Source: Candidatus Zixiibacteriota bacterium
Lineage (GTDB): Bacteria; Zixibacteria; MSB-5A5; GN15; PGXB01
Length of the DNA stretch: 8,253 nt
NCBI GenBank assembly: GCA_020345705.1
Contig: CP070766.1
Location: forward strand, 1,428,255 to 1,436,507
Direction: 5' to 3'
In this document: positions 1 through 5,292 of the stretch, piece after piece
Numbering within the stretch: the stretch's first letter is position 1
How the letters are laid out: every line of letters starts with the position of its first letter
The notes under the pieces: generated by a model
What the model was told of the DNA's origin: nothing
Seen by the model: the letters and a program-made list of their open reading frames with translations, nothing else
The model's database searches: none
Made by a program: the position numbers and the translations under genes

Positions 1-50
1 GCCGGCTCTATGCCCATGCGATGAATTAGCCTGAAGCTGTCCGATATGCT
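1..50 (-). other. Window edge downstream of the second radical SAM gene
   Basis: On the minus strand the frame that follows the TAG stop of the radical SAM gene stays open to the window edge. It contains an ATG at 15-17 beginning MGIEP. No Shine-Dalgarno sequence precedes that ATG, and only a few codons are visible. A further gene of the same operon could start here, but nothing can be assigned. No terminator is visible after the stop codon, so transcription probably continues past the window. Confidence 0.2.
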
Positions 51-1160
51 CTACGCCATGGCTTCCTTGAAAGGTTTTAGAAGACCCTTCACGACGTCGG
101 TGTCTTCACGCGTTATGCCCTGCTGAAGTTCAATCTGATAGATACAGTACGGATTATTGGCACGGCAACCGGTGGCCGAGACCGAGGTCGTTGCACAACC
201 GCCCCGGCAAATGGGGAGATACCTGCAATCGTGACAGGCGCCCCCGGCGGTTTCGCGCGTGAATTTCCGGTTGTAGGCAAAACCTTCGGGATTTTTCCAT
301 ATTTCGGTAAATGATGATTCCCTGATGTTGCCTTCAACAAACTGCTCCTGCATCGAGAGACAGCCTTTGATGTCACCGTTGGACTCGATGCCGGCCACGC
401 GCATCCCGGCGTAACAGCCGAAGTAGGGCTCGTCGTCCCATAGCTCGTAGCCTTTGCAGCCGTAGTAGCCGATGTTTTCACCGACATCATAATCGATGCC
501 GTCGTTTTTCTTCTTGAATTCAAGAATCTTATCAATCAGCCGGGGATAATTATCCAGCGTCAGGACGAGATTATCATGCTCCATCATCCGTCCCGTACTG
601 GTCGTCATCTGTATTCGCCACTGCTTGCACCCGAGCTCAAGCAGAATATCTCTGATCGCGGGCAATTCTTCCAGGTTGATATTTGAAATCTGACTGACGG
701 CGACGTATGGGACATTGCCGTTTTCAGTCATCATTTTCATCGCGTTATAAGCTTTCCGCCAGCTTTCATCACGCTGCCTGATGTAGTTATGCGTCTTTTC
801 GGTTCCGTCGAAGCTAATTCCGACCTTGTTCATTTTCAGCCGCTCGAATTCACCGATGGTTTCTTCGGTAACGGCGTACCCGTTGGAAATGATACAGCAC
901 TTGATTCCGTGACCCTTGATTCGCTCGGCCAGCTGCATCCAGTCGGGCCGTAGAAGCGGCTCCCCGCCGGACAGGACGATTACCCCGCACCTGTTGGCGG
1001 TGAGTTCATCTATCAGGCCCAGCGCCTCATCCGTGGTCAGCTCATCCGGTCTCTTTTTGCCGGCCGAAGTTCCGCAATGAAGACACCTCATATTACAGGC
1101 AAAGGTTATTTCCCATACGACGGTATGGGGGAAAAAGTCAAAATCGTTCGCGTCACTCAT
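51..1160 (-). CDS. Radical SAM/SPASM peptide-modifying enzyme (second maturase)
   Basis: A 369-residue iron-sulfur enzyme predicted to use S-adenosylmethionine for radical chemistry on a peptide, acting in the cytoplasm. The cluster motif CNMRCLHC (CxxxCxxC, C22/C26/C29) sits right at the N-terminus, followed by GGEP at 65-68. The C-terminal SPASM region has C249, C267, then C309-x2-C312-x5-C318-x3-C322, C332 and C339, the usual ligands for two auxiliary 4Fe-4S clusters. It lacks the N-terminal extension of about 100 residues present in its upstream partner, so it may depend on that protein for substrate recognition. Its ATG overlaps the upstream stop by 4 nt (ATGA), with AAGGAG before it, indicating translational coupling. 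The general class is certain (PqqE, MftC, AlbA and anSME are relatives by architecture); the reaction is unknown. The two small peptides upstream are the obvious substrate candidates. Confidence 0.9.
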   Translation of the reverse strand: MSDANDFDFFPHTVVWEITFACNMRCLHCGTSAGKKRPDELTTDEALGLIDELTANRCGVIVLSGGEPLLRPDWMQLAERIKGHGIKCCIISNGYAVTEETIGEFERLKMNKVGISFDGTEKTHNYIRQRDESWRKAYNAMKMMTENGNVPYVAVSQISNINLEELPAIRDILLELGCKQWRIQMTTSTGRMMEHDNLVLTLDNYPRLIDKILEFKKKNDGIDYDVGENIGYYGCKGYELWDDEPYFGCYAGMRVAGIESNGDIKGCLSMQEQFVEGNIRESSFTEIWKNPEGFAYNRKFTRETAGGACHDCRYLPICRGGCATTSVSATGCRANNPYCIYQIELQQGITREDTDVVKGLLKPFKEAMA

Positions 1161-2503
1161 GACTGCTCCTTTACGGCAGATTTCATTTCCTGCAGTTTCG
1201 CTTGCGCGATTATTTCCAGCATATCGGGAAGGTTATGCCTCCAGCTTTCACACATGTCCCCGCCGGTCACACCCCGGTCCTGTCGCCGCGACGGGCACCC
1301 CCCCATGCAGATGGGGAGAATATCGCAGCTCCGGCACAGGTCATCCTGAAAGGCGTCAAACCGGAAAAGACGGGTGAAATTGGGATGGTTATAGTTCAGT
1401 TGATCACGGATATTGCCCATGGATCGGTCGTGATCGCCCACGTGGTTAAAGCACCGGTACAGGTTGCCCTCATGATCCATCACGAATCCGCCGCTGGACT
1501 GCGCCACACAGAAATTCAGGACCGGAGTGGGGAGCTTACCGATCCGGAAGCCCTCCTCGAGAAGGAGCCTGAAATACTCTATCTCGACTTTCGAAAAATC
1601 GGTCGCGCTCAGGCAGCTTTCGGCAATGTTGGCGCAGACGGTCGTCGATGGTTCCAGCCAGCCGAAGTAAATCCCCAGATAATTTTTCAGACCGGCCGCA
1701 TCCAGTTCGCGCAGCATCTCCGTAATTATTTCGCCGTTGAACGACCTGTCAACATTCACTCTGACGCCTATTTTCATTTTGCCGGAAGCATAGGCCATGT
1801 TCTCCAGTATTCTCTCATAGCTGGGCCGGCCGTTTTTCAGGGGGCGCTTGCCGTTGTGCACACGGGCGGGACCGTCAAGGGTTAACTGGATCGAGTCAAC
1901 GCCGAAGTCCAACAGCCGATCGACGGTTTCCCCGGTCAGCAGAAATCCGTTGGTAATGATGGACGCTTCATATTTGAAGCTCTGTTCCTGGCCCAGACGG
2001 ATCAGCCGTTCGGAAAGTCTCTCGATAATGTCCATGGCAAGCAGCGGTTCGCCTCCGTACCACCCGACGCTCAGGTCACGCAGGTGGCCCCCTCTCCTCC
2101 TGACGAAATCTACGATCGATTCCATCGTCTCATCCGACATCCGGCCCTTCTTGTTGCCTTCGTAACAATAACTGCAGGCCATATTACAGGCCATGGTCGG
2201 GGCCAGCACGAAGCCGAGCGACGTGGCGTCATACCGTGCCGAATAGTGGCAAAACGCCAACTCCTCAAGTTCATCATAGTCGTCAAGATAGACAAAACTG
2301 GCGTATTCAAGCTGCTTTAGAAGCTCCGCTTCCGCCGGCGAAAAGGGCGAATCCGCCGCCGACTCAATCTTGCGAGCAAGGTTCTCATAGGCGGCATAAT
2401 TATCCGGGTCCATGATAGCCACGGCTCCGGAGCGGGCATTGTAGGCGATGTACTTCCCGTCAGGCCTCTCTTGAAAGTGGTTATATCTCGAAATCTTGTA
2501 CAT
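1157..2503 (-). CDS. Radical SAM/SPASM RiPP maturase with N-terminal extension (first maturase)
   Basis: A predicted 448-residue radical SAM peptide maturase. Numbered from the ATG at 2501-2503, residues 1-95 form an N-terminal extension typical of RiPP maturases, probably a leader-binding region. The cluster motif CNMACSYC follows at C106/C110/C113, and GGEP at 150-153. The SPASM region carries C332, C351, C390-x2-C393-x5-C399-x3-C403 and C418. An upstream GTG at 2564-2566 gives 21 more residues, but that stretch is encoded by the inverted repeat at 2530-2561 and looks non-coding; the ATG gives the family-like start MYKISRYN. No Shine-Dalgarno sequence precedes this ATG (the upstream bases are A-rich), in contrast to the strong sites on the precursor peptides. 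The 3' end overlaps the next maturase by 4 nt. The family is clear; the modification (thioether, C-C or other crosslink, epimerization) cannot be read from the sequence. Confidence 0.9.
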   Translation of the reverse strand: MYKISRYNHFQERPDGKYIAYNARSGAVAIMDPDNYAAYENLARKIESAADSPFSPAEAELLKQLEYASFVYLDDYDELEELAFCHYSARYDATSLGFVLAPTMACNMACSYCYEGNKKGRMSDETMESIVDFVRRRGGHLRDLSVGWYGGEPLLAMDIIERLSERLIRLGQEQSFKYEASIITNGFLLTGETVDRLLDFGVDSIQLTLDGPARVHNGKRPLKNGRPSYERILENMAYASGKMKIGVRVNVDRSFNGEIITEMLRELDAAGLKNYLGIYFGWLEPSTTVCANIAESCLSATDFSKVEIEYFRLLLEEGFRIGKLPTPVLNFCVAQSSGGFVMDHEGNLYRCFNHVGDHDRSMGNIRDQLNYNHPNFTRLFRFDAFQDDLCRSCDILPICMGGCPSRRQDRGVTGGDMCESWRHNLPDMLEIIAQAKLQEMKSAVKEQS

Positions 2504-2529
2504 ATTCTGTTCTGTTTTTTCAAATTCAG

Positions 2530-2561
2530 GGCATGGAAAGGGAATAATCCCTTTCCATGCC
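2530..2561 (-). repeat. Perfect hairpin between precursor peptide 1 and the maturases
   Basis: A perfect inverted repeat with 14-bp arms (GGCATGGAAAGGGA and its complement) and a 4-nt loop. It starts 19 nt after the stop codon of precursor peptide 1. No T-tract follows on the minus strand, so it is not a standard intrinsic terminator. Its arms nearly match those of the hairpin after precursor 2 at 2854-2883. Likely roles are protecting the 3' end of the precursor mRNA, serving as a processing site, or partial attenuation ahead of the maturase genes. Confidence 0.85.
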
Positions 2562-2580
2562 GGCACAAACCCTTAGCGTA

Positions 2581-2682
2581 CTAGATAGGAACACCATACA
2601 TCGGATAGAAGCGCGGGGAACAAAACACTTTCTCCGGGCACTTCTCCTTTGTCGGCTTCAGGGGCTCAATCAGAAACAGCAT
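2581..2682 (-). CDS. Candidate RiPP precursor peptide 1 (33 aa)
   Basis: A 33-residue peptide starting MLFLIEPLKPTKEKCP and ending PMYGVPI, with cysteines at 15 and 21 and a TAG stop. It has no signal peptide or transmembrane segment. It shares with precursor peptide 2 the pattern M-x-FLI-[DE]-P-x-KPTK-[DE]-x-CP at the N-terminus and P-[ML]-YG-[VI] near the end, while the middle varies: a conserved recognition part plus a variable Cys core. The ATG lies 7 nt after a near-perfect Shine-Dalgarno sequence, and the maturase genes follow directly. The length is close to that of PqqA and mycofactocin precursors, not of lantibiotics. I do not recognise the family. The precursor role is inferred from position, paralogy and translation signals. 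The conserved Cys15 and the Tyr29-Gly30 pair are candidate modification sites. Confidence 0.82.
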   Translation of the reverse strand: MLFLIEPLKPTKEKCPEKVFCSPRFYPMYGVPI

Positions 2683-2686
2683 TCTC

Positions 2687-2697
2687 TCACCTCCTTA
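2687..2697 (-). promoter_or_regulatory. Very strong ribosome binding site, precursor 1
   Basis: The minus strand reads TAAGGAGGTGA, an 11-nt perfect match to the anti-Shine-Dalgarno end of bacterial 16S rRNA, 4 nt before the ATG (7 nt from AGGAGG). It decides the start of the 33-residue peptide. The 16 nt from AGGAGG through the ATG are identical to those before precursor 2. Confidence 0.9.
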
Positions 2698-2853
2698 ACC
2701 GTTTGACGGTAAACAGGTCATGTGCCTCACCGGACCGGTCTCATTCTCGTGAGGATGAGTCGGCCCGATTCTATCGATATATTTGTCTTTCCATCATGAA
2801 GTGTCGTCAGGATTGAAATCTGAGGACACACATCACCTCATCGATCCCGAACT

Positions 2854-2883
2854 GCATGGAAAGGGGATATCCCCTTTCCATGC
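2854..2883 (-). repeat. 30-nt perfect palindrome after precursor peptide 2
   Basis: A perfect 30-nt palindrome with 15-nt half-sites (GCATGGAAAGGGGAT), able to form a 13-bp RNA stem with an AUAU loop. It begins 23 nt after the stop of precursor 2. No T-tract follows on the minus strand. The arms share GCATGGAAAGGG with the hairpin after precursor 1, so each peptide gene is followed by its own copy of the same element. A role in mRNA stability, processing or attenuation is likely; a protein-binding DNA palindrome is also possible. Confidence 0.85.
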
Positions 2884-2898
2884 TGATCTCACTTTACT

Positions 2899-2914
2899 AT
2901 CCCTTACTAGGGAT
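2899..2914 (-). repeat. Small hairpin over the precursor 2 stop codon
   Basis: A 6-bp perfect stem (ATCCCT/AGGGAT) with a 4-nt loop covers the last codons of precursor 2. The tandem stops TAG TAA fall in and beside the loop. It lies 15 nt before the large palindrome. It could add to 3' structure of the precursor message or be chance. Confidence 0.45.
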
Positions 2915-3011
2915 CAATGCCATATAATGGCTGGGCCAGGTCGCACTTAATCAAGCAGAACGGCGGGCACCAGTCCTTCGTCGGTTTGGATGGATCGATT
3001 AGAAACTTCAT
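2907..3011 (-). CDS. Candidate RiPP precursor peptide 2 (34 aa)
   Basis: A 34-residue peptide starting MKFLIDPSKPTKDWCPPFC, with cysteines at 15, 19 and 23 in a C-x3-C-x3-C pattern, Trp at 14, and a PLYGIDP end. It has no signal peptide. It is a diverged paralogue of precursor 1: the leader-like FLI[DE]PxKPTK block and the C-terminal P[ML]YG[VI] are kept, while the Cys spacing differs (x5 in precursor 1, x3 twice here). Synonymous codons differ within the shared block, so the duplication is not recent and the protein sequence appears to be selected. It is the first gene after the promoter at 3261-3289, with Shine-Dalgarno GAGGAGGTGA, and ends in tandem TAG TAA stops. It is a likely substrate of the two radical SAM enzymes. 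The final product could be a thioether-bridged peptide or a small cofactor-like product; the sequence does not decide. Confidence 0.82.
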   Translation of the reverse strand: MKFLIDPSKPTKDWCPPFCLIKCDLAQPLYGIDP

Positions 3012-3260
3012 TCTCTCACCTCCTCGGGTCCCTTGCAGTGGTTAAAGTGTGTTATTACACGCGGGTACCGGCAGCGAGTTGACAGTACCCTTGTTTGCAT
3101 CCCATGCATAATGCGTGACCACTCAATGCTGCAATGGCAATGTCTGCCAGGACAACTTAGCCATGAAGTCCAATCAAACTGATGTAAACGTGTCCCGAAT
3201 TGCTCCCAAATCCCATCCCCGCGGCCGGCCTTGCTGCTAAACGGCCGCCATATTATTACT
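3012..3260 (-). other. Long structured 5' leader of the peptide operon
   Basis: About 240 nt lie between the predicted transcription start (near 3254) and the first peptide ATG. I find no convincing gene in it; the open frames have poor composition and no ribosome sites. It contains inverted repeats: a 7-bp GC stem (GCGGCCG/CGGCCGC, 3221-3248) near the 5' end, and GGGTAC/GTACCC (3063-3090) close to the ribosome site. It matches no riboswitch class I know. A regulatory leader is possible. Confidence 0.4.
3016..3025 (-). promoter_or_regulatory. Very strong ribosome binding site, precursor 2
   Basis: The minus strand reads GAGGAGGTGA, 4 nt before the ATG of precursor 2. It shares the 16-nt block AGGAGGTGAGAGAATG with precursor 1, and fixes the start of a gene too short for ordinary gene callers. 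Confidence 0.9.
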
Positions 3261-3289
3261 ATATTAGCCTTTCGCCCTGTCTTTGTCAA
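3261..3289 (-). promoter_or_regulatory. Sigma70-type promoter of the RiPP operon
   Basis: On the minus strand a perfect -35 box TTGACA (3289-3284) is separated by exactly 17 nt from TAATAT (3266-3261), which matches TATAAT at 4 of 6 positions. Transcription would start near 3254 and read into both peptides and the maturases. It is the best promoter upstream of the peptide genes. Confidence 0.7.
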
Positions 3290-3366
3290 GTCAAAAGGTG
3301 TCAGTGGCCTAACTTGCGCAGTCCTCAGCAGCAAAGGATTTCGTGGCTGAACGGGCAAATTGGGTC

Positions 3367-3394
3367 TTGACAGGACGAAATTTGTCCTTATATT
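3367..3394 (+). promoter_or_regulatory. Promoter of the divergent lipoprotein gene, with operator-like dyad
   Basis: TTGACA (3367-3372), a 16-nt spacer, and TATATT (3389-3394, 5 of 6 matches). The spacer is largely occupied by the imperfect palindrome GGACGAAATTTGTCC (3373-3387, 6 of 7 symmetric pairs), placed where a bound repressor or activator would control RNA polymerase. The predicted leader is about 115 nt. Confidence 0.65.
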
Positions 3395-3517
3395 TATTTC
3401 AAAACGGGAGCGAAATACTACTTCGTTACTTTTACGCCTAATTATTTGCCCGAGACAACGTAGATTTAGGGGACGAAGTCTATACACCATTTAACCCTAA
3501 TTTCCAAGGAGTTTGCT

Positions 3518-4939
3518 ATGGCAAAACCGACAAAATTCCTGGTACTCTTTGCAGCACTGGGGATTCTGGCCCTTGGCTGTCAGAATCAGCCGAACATGGT
3601 TGAGCCGCAGAGCGCGCCGCCCGCGCCTTCGGCCAAAATCACCCTCGCGAACGGGGCCACCTTCGATTCGGCCACTCTTTACGTCCACATCCTGGACGTC
3701 AGCGGCCAGTCGGTCAACGTCCATCGTATTACCGGCGACTGGGACGAAGGAACGGTCACATGGAATAACTTTGGCGGCAGTTACGCTCCCGCCGTCGAAG
3801 GTTCTTTCGTGGCTGATGCCTACGACTGGCGCACGGTTGATTTGACATCTCTGGTTCAAAGCTGGATGCTGGGCACATATGACAACTTCGGCGTGCTTCT
3901 GGATCAGGTCGCGGAAGCTTATCCGCGGACACGATATTATGCGCACGAAAGCGGCATGAACATACCCTTCCTCAGAGTCTGCTATTCGACTACCGGAGGA
4001 ACGGTTTGCGATGACTACCCGGCCATTGCCGACGCCTATATTTATGAAGTTATGCCCGATTTCAACAATGGCTATGCGATGACCTTCTACACCGGTTGGG
4101 GATTTGATACTGATCTTGAGAAGCAGGCCATGGTCAGGTTCGACCTTCCCACCATACCCCAACTGGCCGCTATCGGCGACACCGTCTGGTACGACGATAA
4201 CAACAACGGTATTCAGGACGGTGATGAACTGGGTGCTCCGGGCGTAGCCGTAAATCTCTATGACTGCGCCGACAACTTCATTGCCTCGACCGTGACGGAC
4301 GCCAACGGTTTTTACATCTTCGACGATCTTACCCCGGGCGATTATTACGTCGAATTCATCCTGCCGGAAGGCTACGATTTCAGCCCGCAGGATCAGGGTG
4401 TGGACGACGCCATTGACAGCGACGCCGACCCGATCACCGGCAAAACCGTCTGCACGACTCTCGATGCCGGCGAGCGCGACATGACCTGGGATGCCGGGCT
4501 GTATATGCCGCCGCATGAGGGTTGCACTCTGACCATCGGTTTCTGGAAGACACATGCCGGATTCGGCCCGCAGGCTAACGTCGTTTCGCCGCTTCTGCCT
4601 ATCTGGCTGGGTACGCCGGGCGGCACCTGCAGCATCCCCGTAACCGACTCGGCCATTGCTCATGACATTCTTCTGATGAATGTCTATGGTCATCAGGATA
4701 ACGGCATCACTAAGCTGTATGCCCAGCTTCTGGGTGCCAAGCTCAACATCGCCAGCGGTGCCAGCGAATCATCCGTCAAGAATACTATCTCAAAGGCTGA
4801 CGAGTTTATCGCCGATAATTGCTATGCTGACTGGGATTTCCTGAGTGGTGCCGACCAGGCGAAGGTCCTCAGGTGGCATGCCAAACTGGACGACTACAAC
4901 AACGGTCTCATCGGCCCCGGCCATTGCGACGACATGTAA
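3518..4939 (+). CDS. Secreted lipoprotein with DNRLRE-like and SdrD B-like domains
   Basis: A 473-residue exported protein. Residues 1-21 form a lipoprotein signal peptide with lipobox LALGC, so Cys21 would be lipidated. Residues 38-157 resemble a DNRLRE-type beta-sandwich (GDWDEGTVTWNN, then the RTVDLTSLVQSW pattern). Residues 219-328 form a Cna/SdrD B-like domain (GDTVWYDDNNNGIQDGDE, TDANGFYIFDDLTPGDYYVEF), rich in Asp/Asn as in Ca2+-binding versions. Residues 336-473 form a Cys-containing C-terminal domain starting CTLTIGFWKTHAGFG, which I have seen at the ends of secreted bacterial proteins but cannot assign a function. It probably acts on the cell surface in adhesion or envelope structure. 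AAGGAG lies 6 nt before the ATG. It is divergent from the peptide operon with its own promoter, so a functional link is unproven. Confidence 0.9.
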   Translation: MAKPTKFLVLFAALGILALGCQNQPNMVEPQSAPPAPSAKITLANGATFDSATLYVHILDVSGQSVNVHRITGDWDEGTVTWNNFGGSYAPAVEGSFVADAYDWRTVDLTSLVQSWMLGTYDNFGVLLDQVAEAYPRTRYYAHESGMNIPFLRVCYSTTGGTVCDDYPAIADAYIYEVMPDFNNGYAMTFYTGWGFDTDLEKQAMVRFDLPTIPQLAAIGDTVWYDDNNNGIQDGDELGAPGVAVNLYDCADNFIASTVTDANGFYIFDDLTPGDYYVEFILPEGYDFSPQDQGVDDAIDSDADPITGKTVCTTLDAGERDMTWDAGLYMPPHEGCTLTIGFWKTHAGFGPQANVVSPLLPIWLGTPGGTCSIPVTDSAIAHDILLMNVYGHQDNGITKLYAQLLGAKLNIASGASESSVKNTISKADEFIADNCYADWDFLSGADQAKVLRWHAKLDDYNNGLIGPGHCDDM

Positions 4940-4971
4940 TCGACCCCACTCACGATTCATCAAACAGACTG

Positions 4972-5003
4972 CCCCCGGGTTCTCAAGCCCGGGGGTGGTT
5001 CTT
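4972..5003 (+). terminator. Hairpin terminator after the lipoprotein gene
   Basis: Perfect 8-bp GC stem CCCCCGGG (4972-4979) and CCCGGGGG (4988-4995) with an 8-nt loop, 32 nt after the stop codon, followed by a T-richer stretch (TGGTTCTTAT). The U-tract is weak, but position and stem strength suit an intrinsic terminator for the plus-strand gene. Confidence 0.65.
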
Positions 5004-5035
5004 ATCCCTTGTCTTCACCGGGGCAAACATCCACG

Positions 5036-5060
5036 CAAGTCCTGAGTTTCGAAGGACTTG
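5036..5060. repeat. 8-bp inverted repeat between the lipoprotein gene and selC
   Basis: CAAGTCCT (5036-5043) and AGGACTTG (5053-5060) form a perfect stem with a 9-nt loop. No T-tract follows on either strand. It lies about 30 nt downstream of the tRNA 3' end on the minus strand, so it might assist termination or processing of that transcript. Its role is unclear. Confidence 0.5.
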
Positions 5061-5089
5061 ACGTAAAGGCAATCAAGCGCACAAAAAAA

Positions 5090-5182
5090 CGGAAGGGGTG
5101 GGAATCGAACCCACCGGAGACGGCATAACCGCCTCCCCACGGTTTTGAAGACCGCAAGGGCCACCAGACCCTATCCGCTTCC
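5090..5182 (-). tRNA. selC: tRNA-Sec (anticodon UCA)
   Basis: A 93-nt tRNA that reads UGA as selenocysteine. The anticodon loop CTTCAAA (anticodon TCA at 5148-5146) sits on a 5-bp stem. The D stem is extended to 6 bp (AGGGTC/GGCCCT) with a 4-nt loop, and the variable arm is long, about 8 bp with a G-U pair (GGAGGCGG/CCGTCTCC). The T arm is GTGGG-TTCGATT-CCCAC. These are selC hallmarks. The acceptor 3' strand CCCTTCC is one base shorter than in E. coli selC and pairs with GGAAGCGG only if C6 bulges, giving 7+5 instead of 8+5 bp. The discriminator is G (5090). CCA is not encoded, and seven Ts follow at once, probably the terminator. The gene implies selenoprotein synthesis in this organism, though I see no selenoprotein gene in the window. 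Confidence 0.93.
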
Positions 5183-5188
5183 GATTCT

Positions 5189-5217
5189 ATTATACGGGCC
5201 AATCAGAGAGAAATCAA
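5189..5217 (-). promoter_or_regulatory. Promoter of selC
   Basis: On the minus strand TTGATT (5217-5212, 4 of 6 matches), a 17-nt spacer, and a perfect TATAAT (5194-5189). The expected start lies about 7 nt downstream, at or next to the first tRNA base (5182), so the primary transcript would have almost no 5' leader. Confidence 0.8.
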
Positions 5218-5259
5218 GGCGGTTTTGCCGGCACCCCTGCGGACAGATATTGTGAAATT

Positions 5260-5292
5260 GCCCCGGGTTACTCCCCGGCAAGAATCCCGGGC
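5260..5292 (-). terminator. Possible terminator of the bacillithiol/hydrolase operon
   Basis: On the minus strand GCCCGGG (5292-5286) and CCCGGGGC (5267-5260) can pair with one bulge across an 18-nt loop; an alternative fold pairs TTGCC with GGCAA inside the same stretch. AATTT follows. It sits directly on the hydrolase stop codon, but the short U-tract makes it a weak candidate. Confidence 0.35.

Noticed and set aside
2504..2566. GTG start extending the first maturase by 21 residues
   Set aside because: The extension is encoded by the perfect hairpin at 2530-2561, which recurs after precursor 2, so it is a structural element. The ATG at 2501-2503 gives a family-like N-terminus, though it lacks a Shine-Dalgarno sequence.
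2704..2853. A third precursor peptide or internal promoter between the two peptide genes
   Set aside because: No frame carries the KPTK or YG motifs or a ribosome site, and no -35/-10 pair with acceptable spacing was found.
2854..2883. Palindrome as a mobile-element end or attachment site
   Set aside because: There is no transposase, integrase or target duplication nearby. The copies sit at fixed distance behind each peptide gene, which fits an RNA element better.
51..2909. TAG stop codons on both peptides and the second maturase as a sign of amber recoding
   Set aside because: Peptide 2 has TAG followed at once by TAA, the other genes end normally, and no pyrrolysine machinery is visible.
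3008..3490. 160-codon open frame on the minus strand covering the leader of the peptide operon
   Set aside because: Its composition is Arg-, Cys- and Trp-rich and looks non-coding. It spans the promoter, lacks a ribosome site, and overlaps the precursor 2 start in another frame.
3497..4693. 398-codon open frame antisense to the lipoprotein gene
   Set aside because: It is a mirror frame of a clear coding gene with signal peptide and recognisable domains, and it shows no domain of its own.
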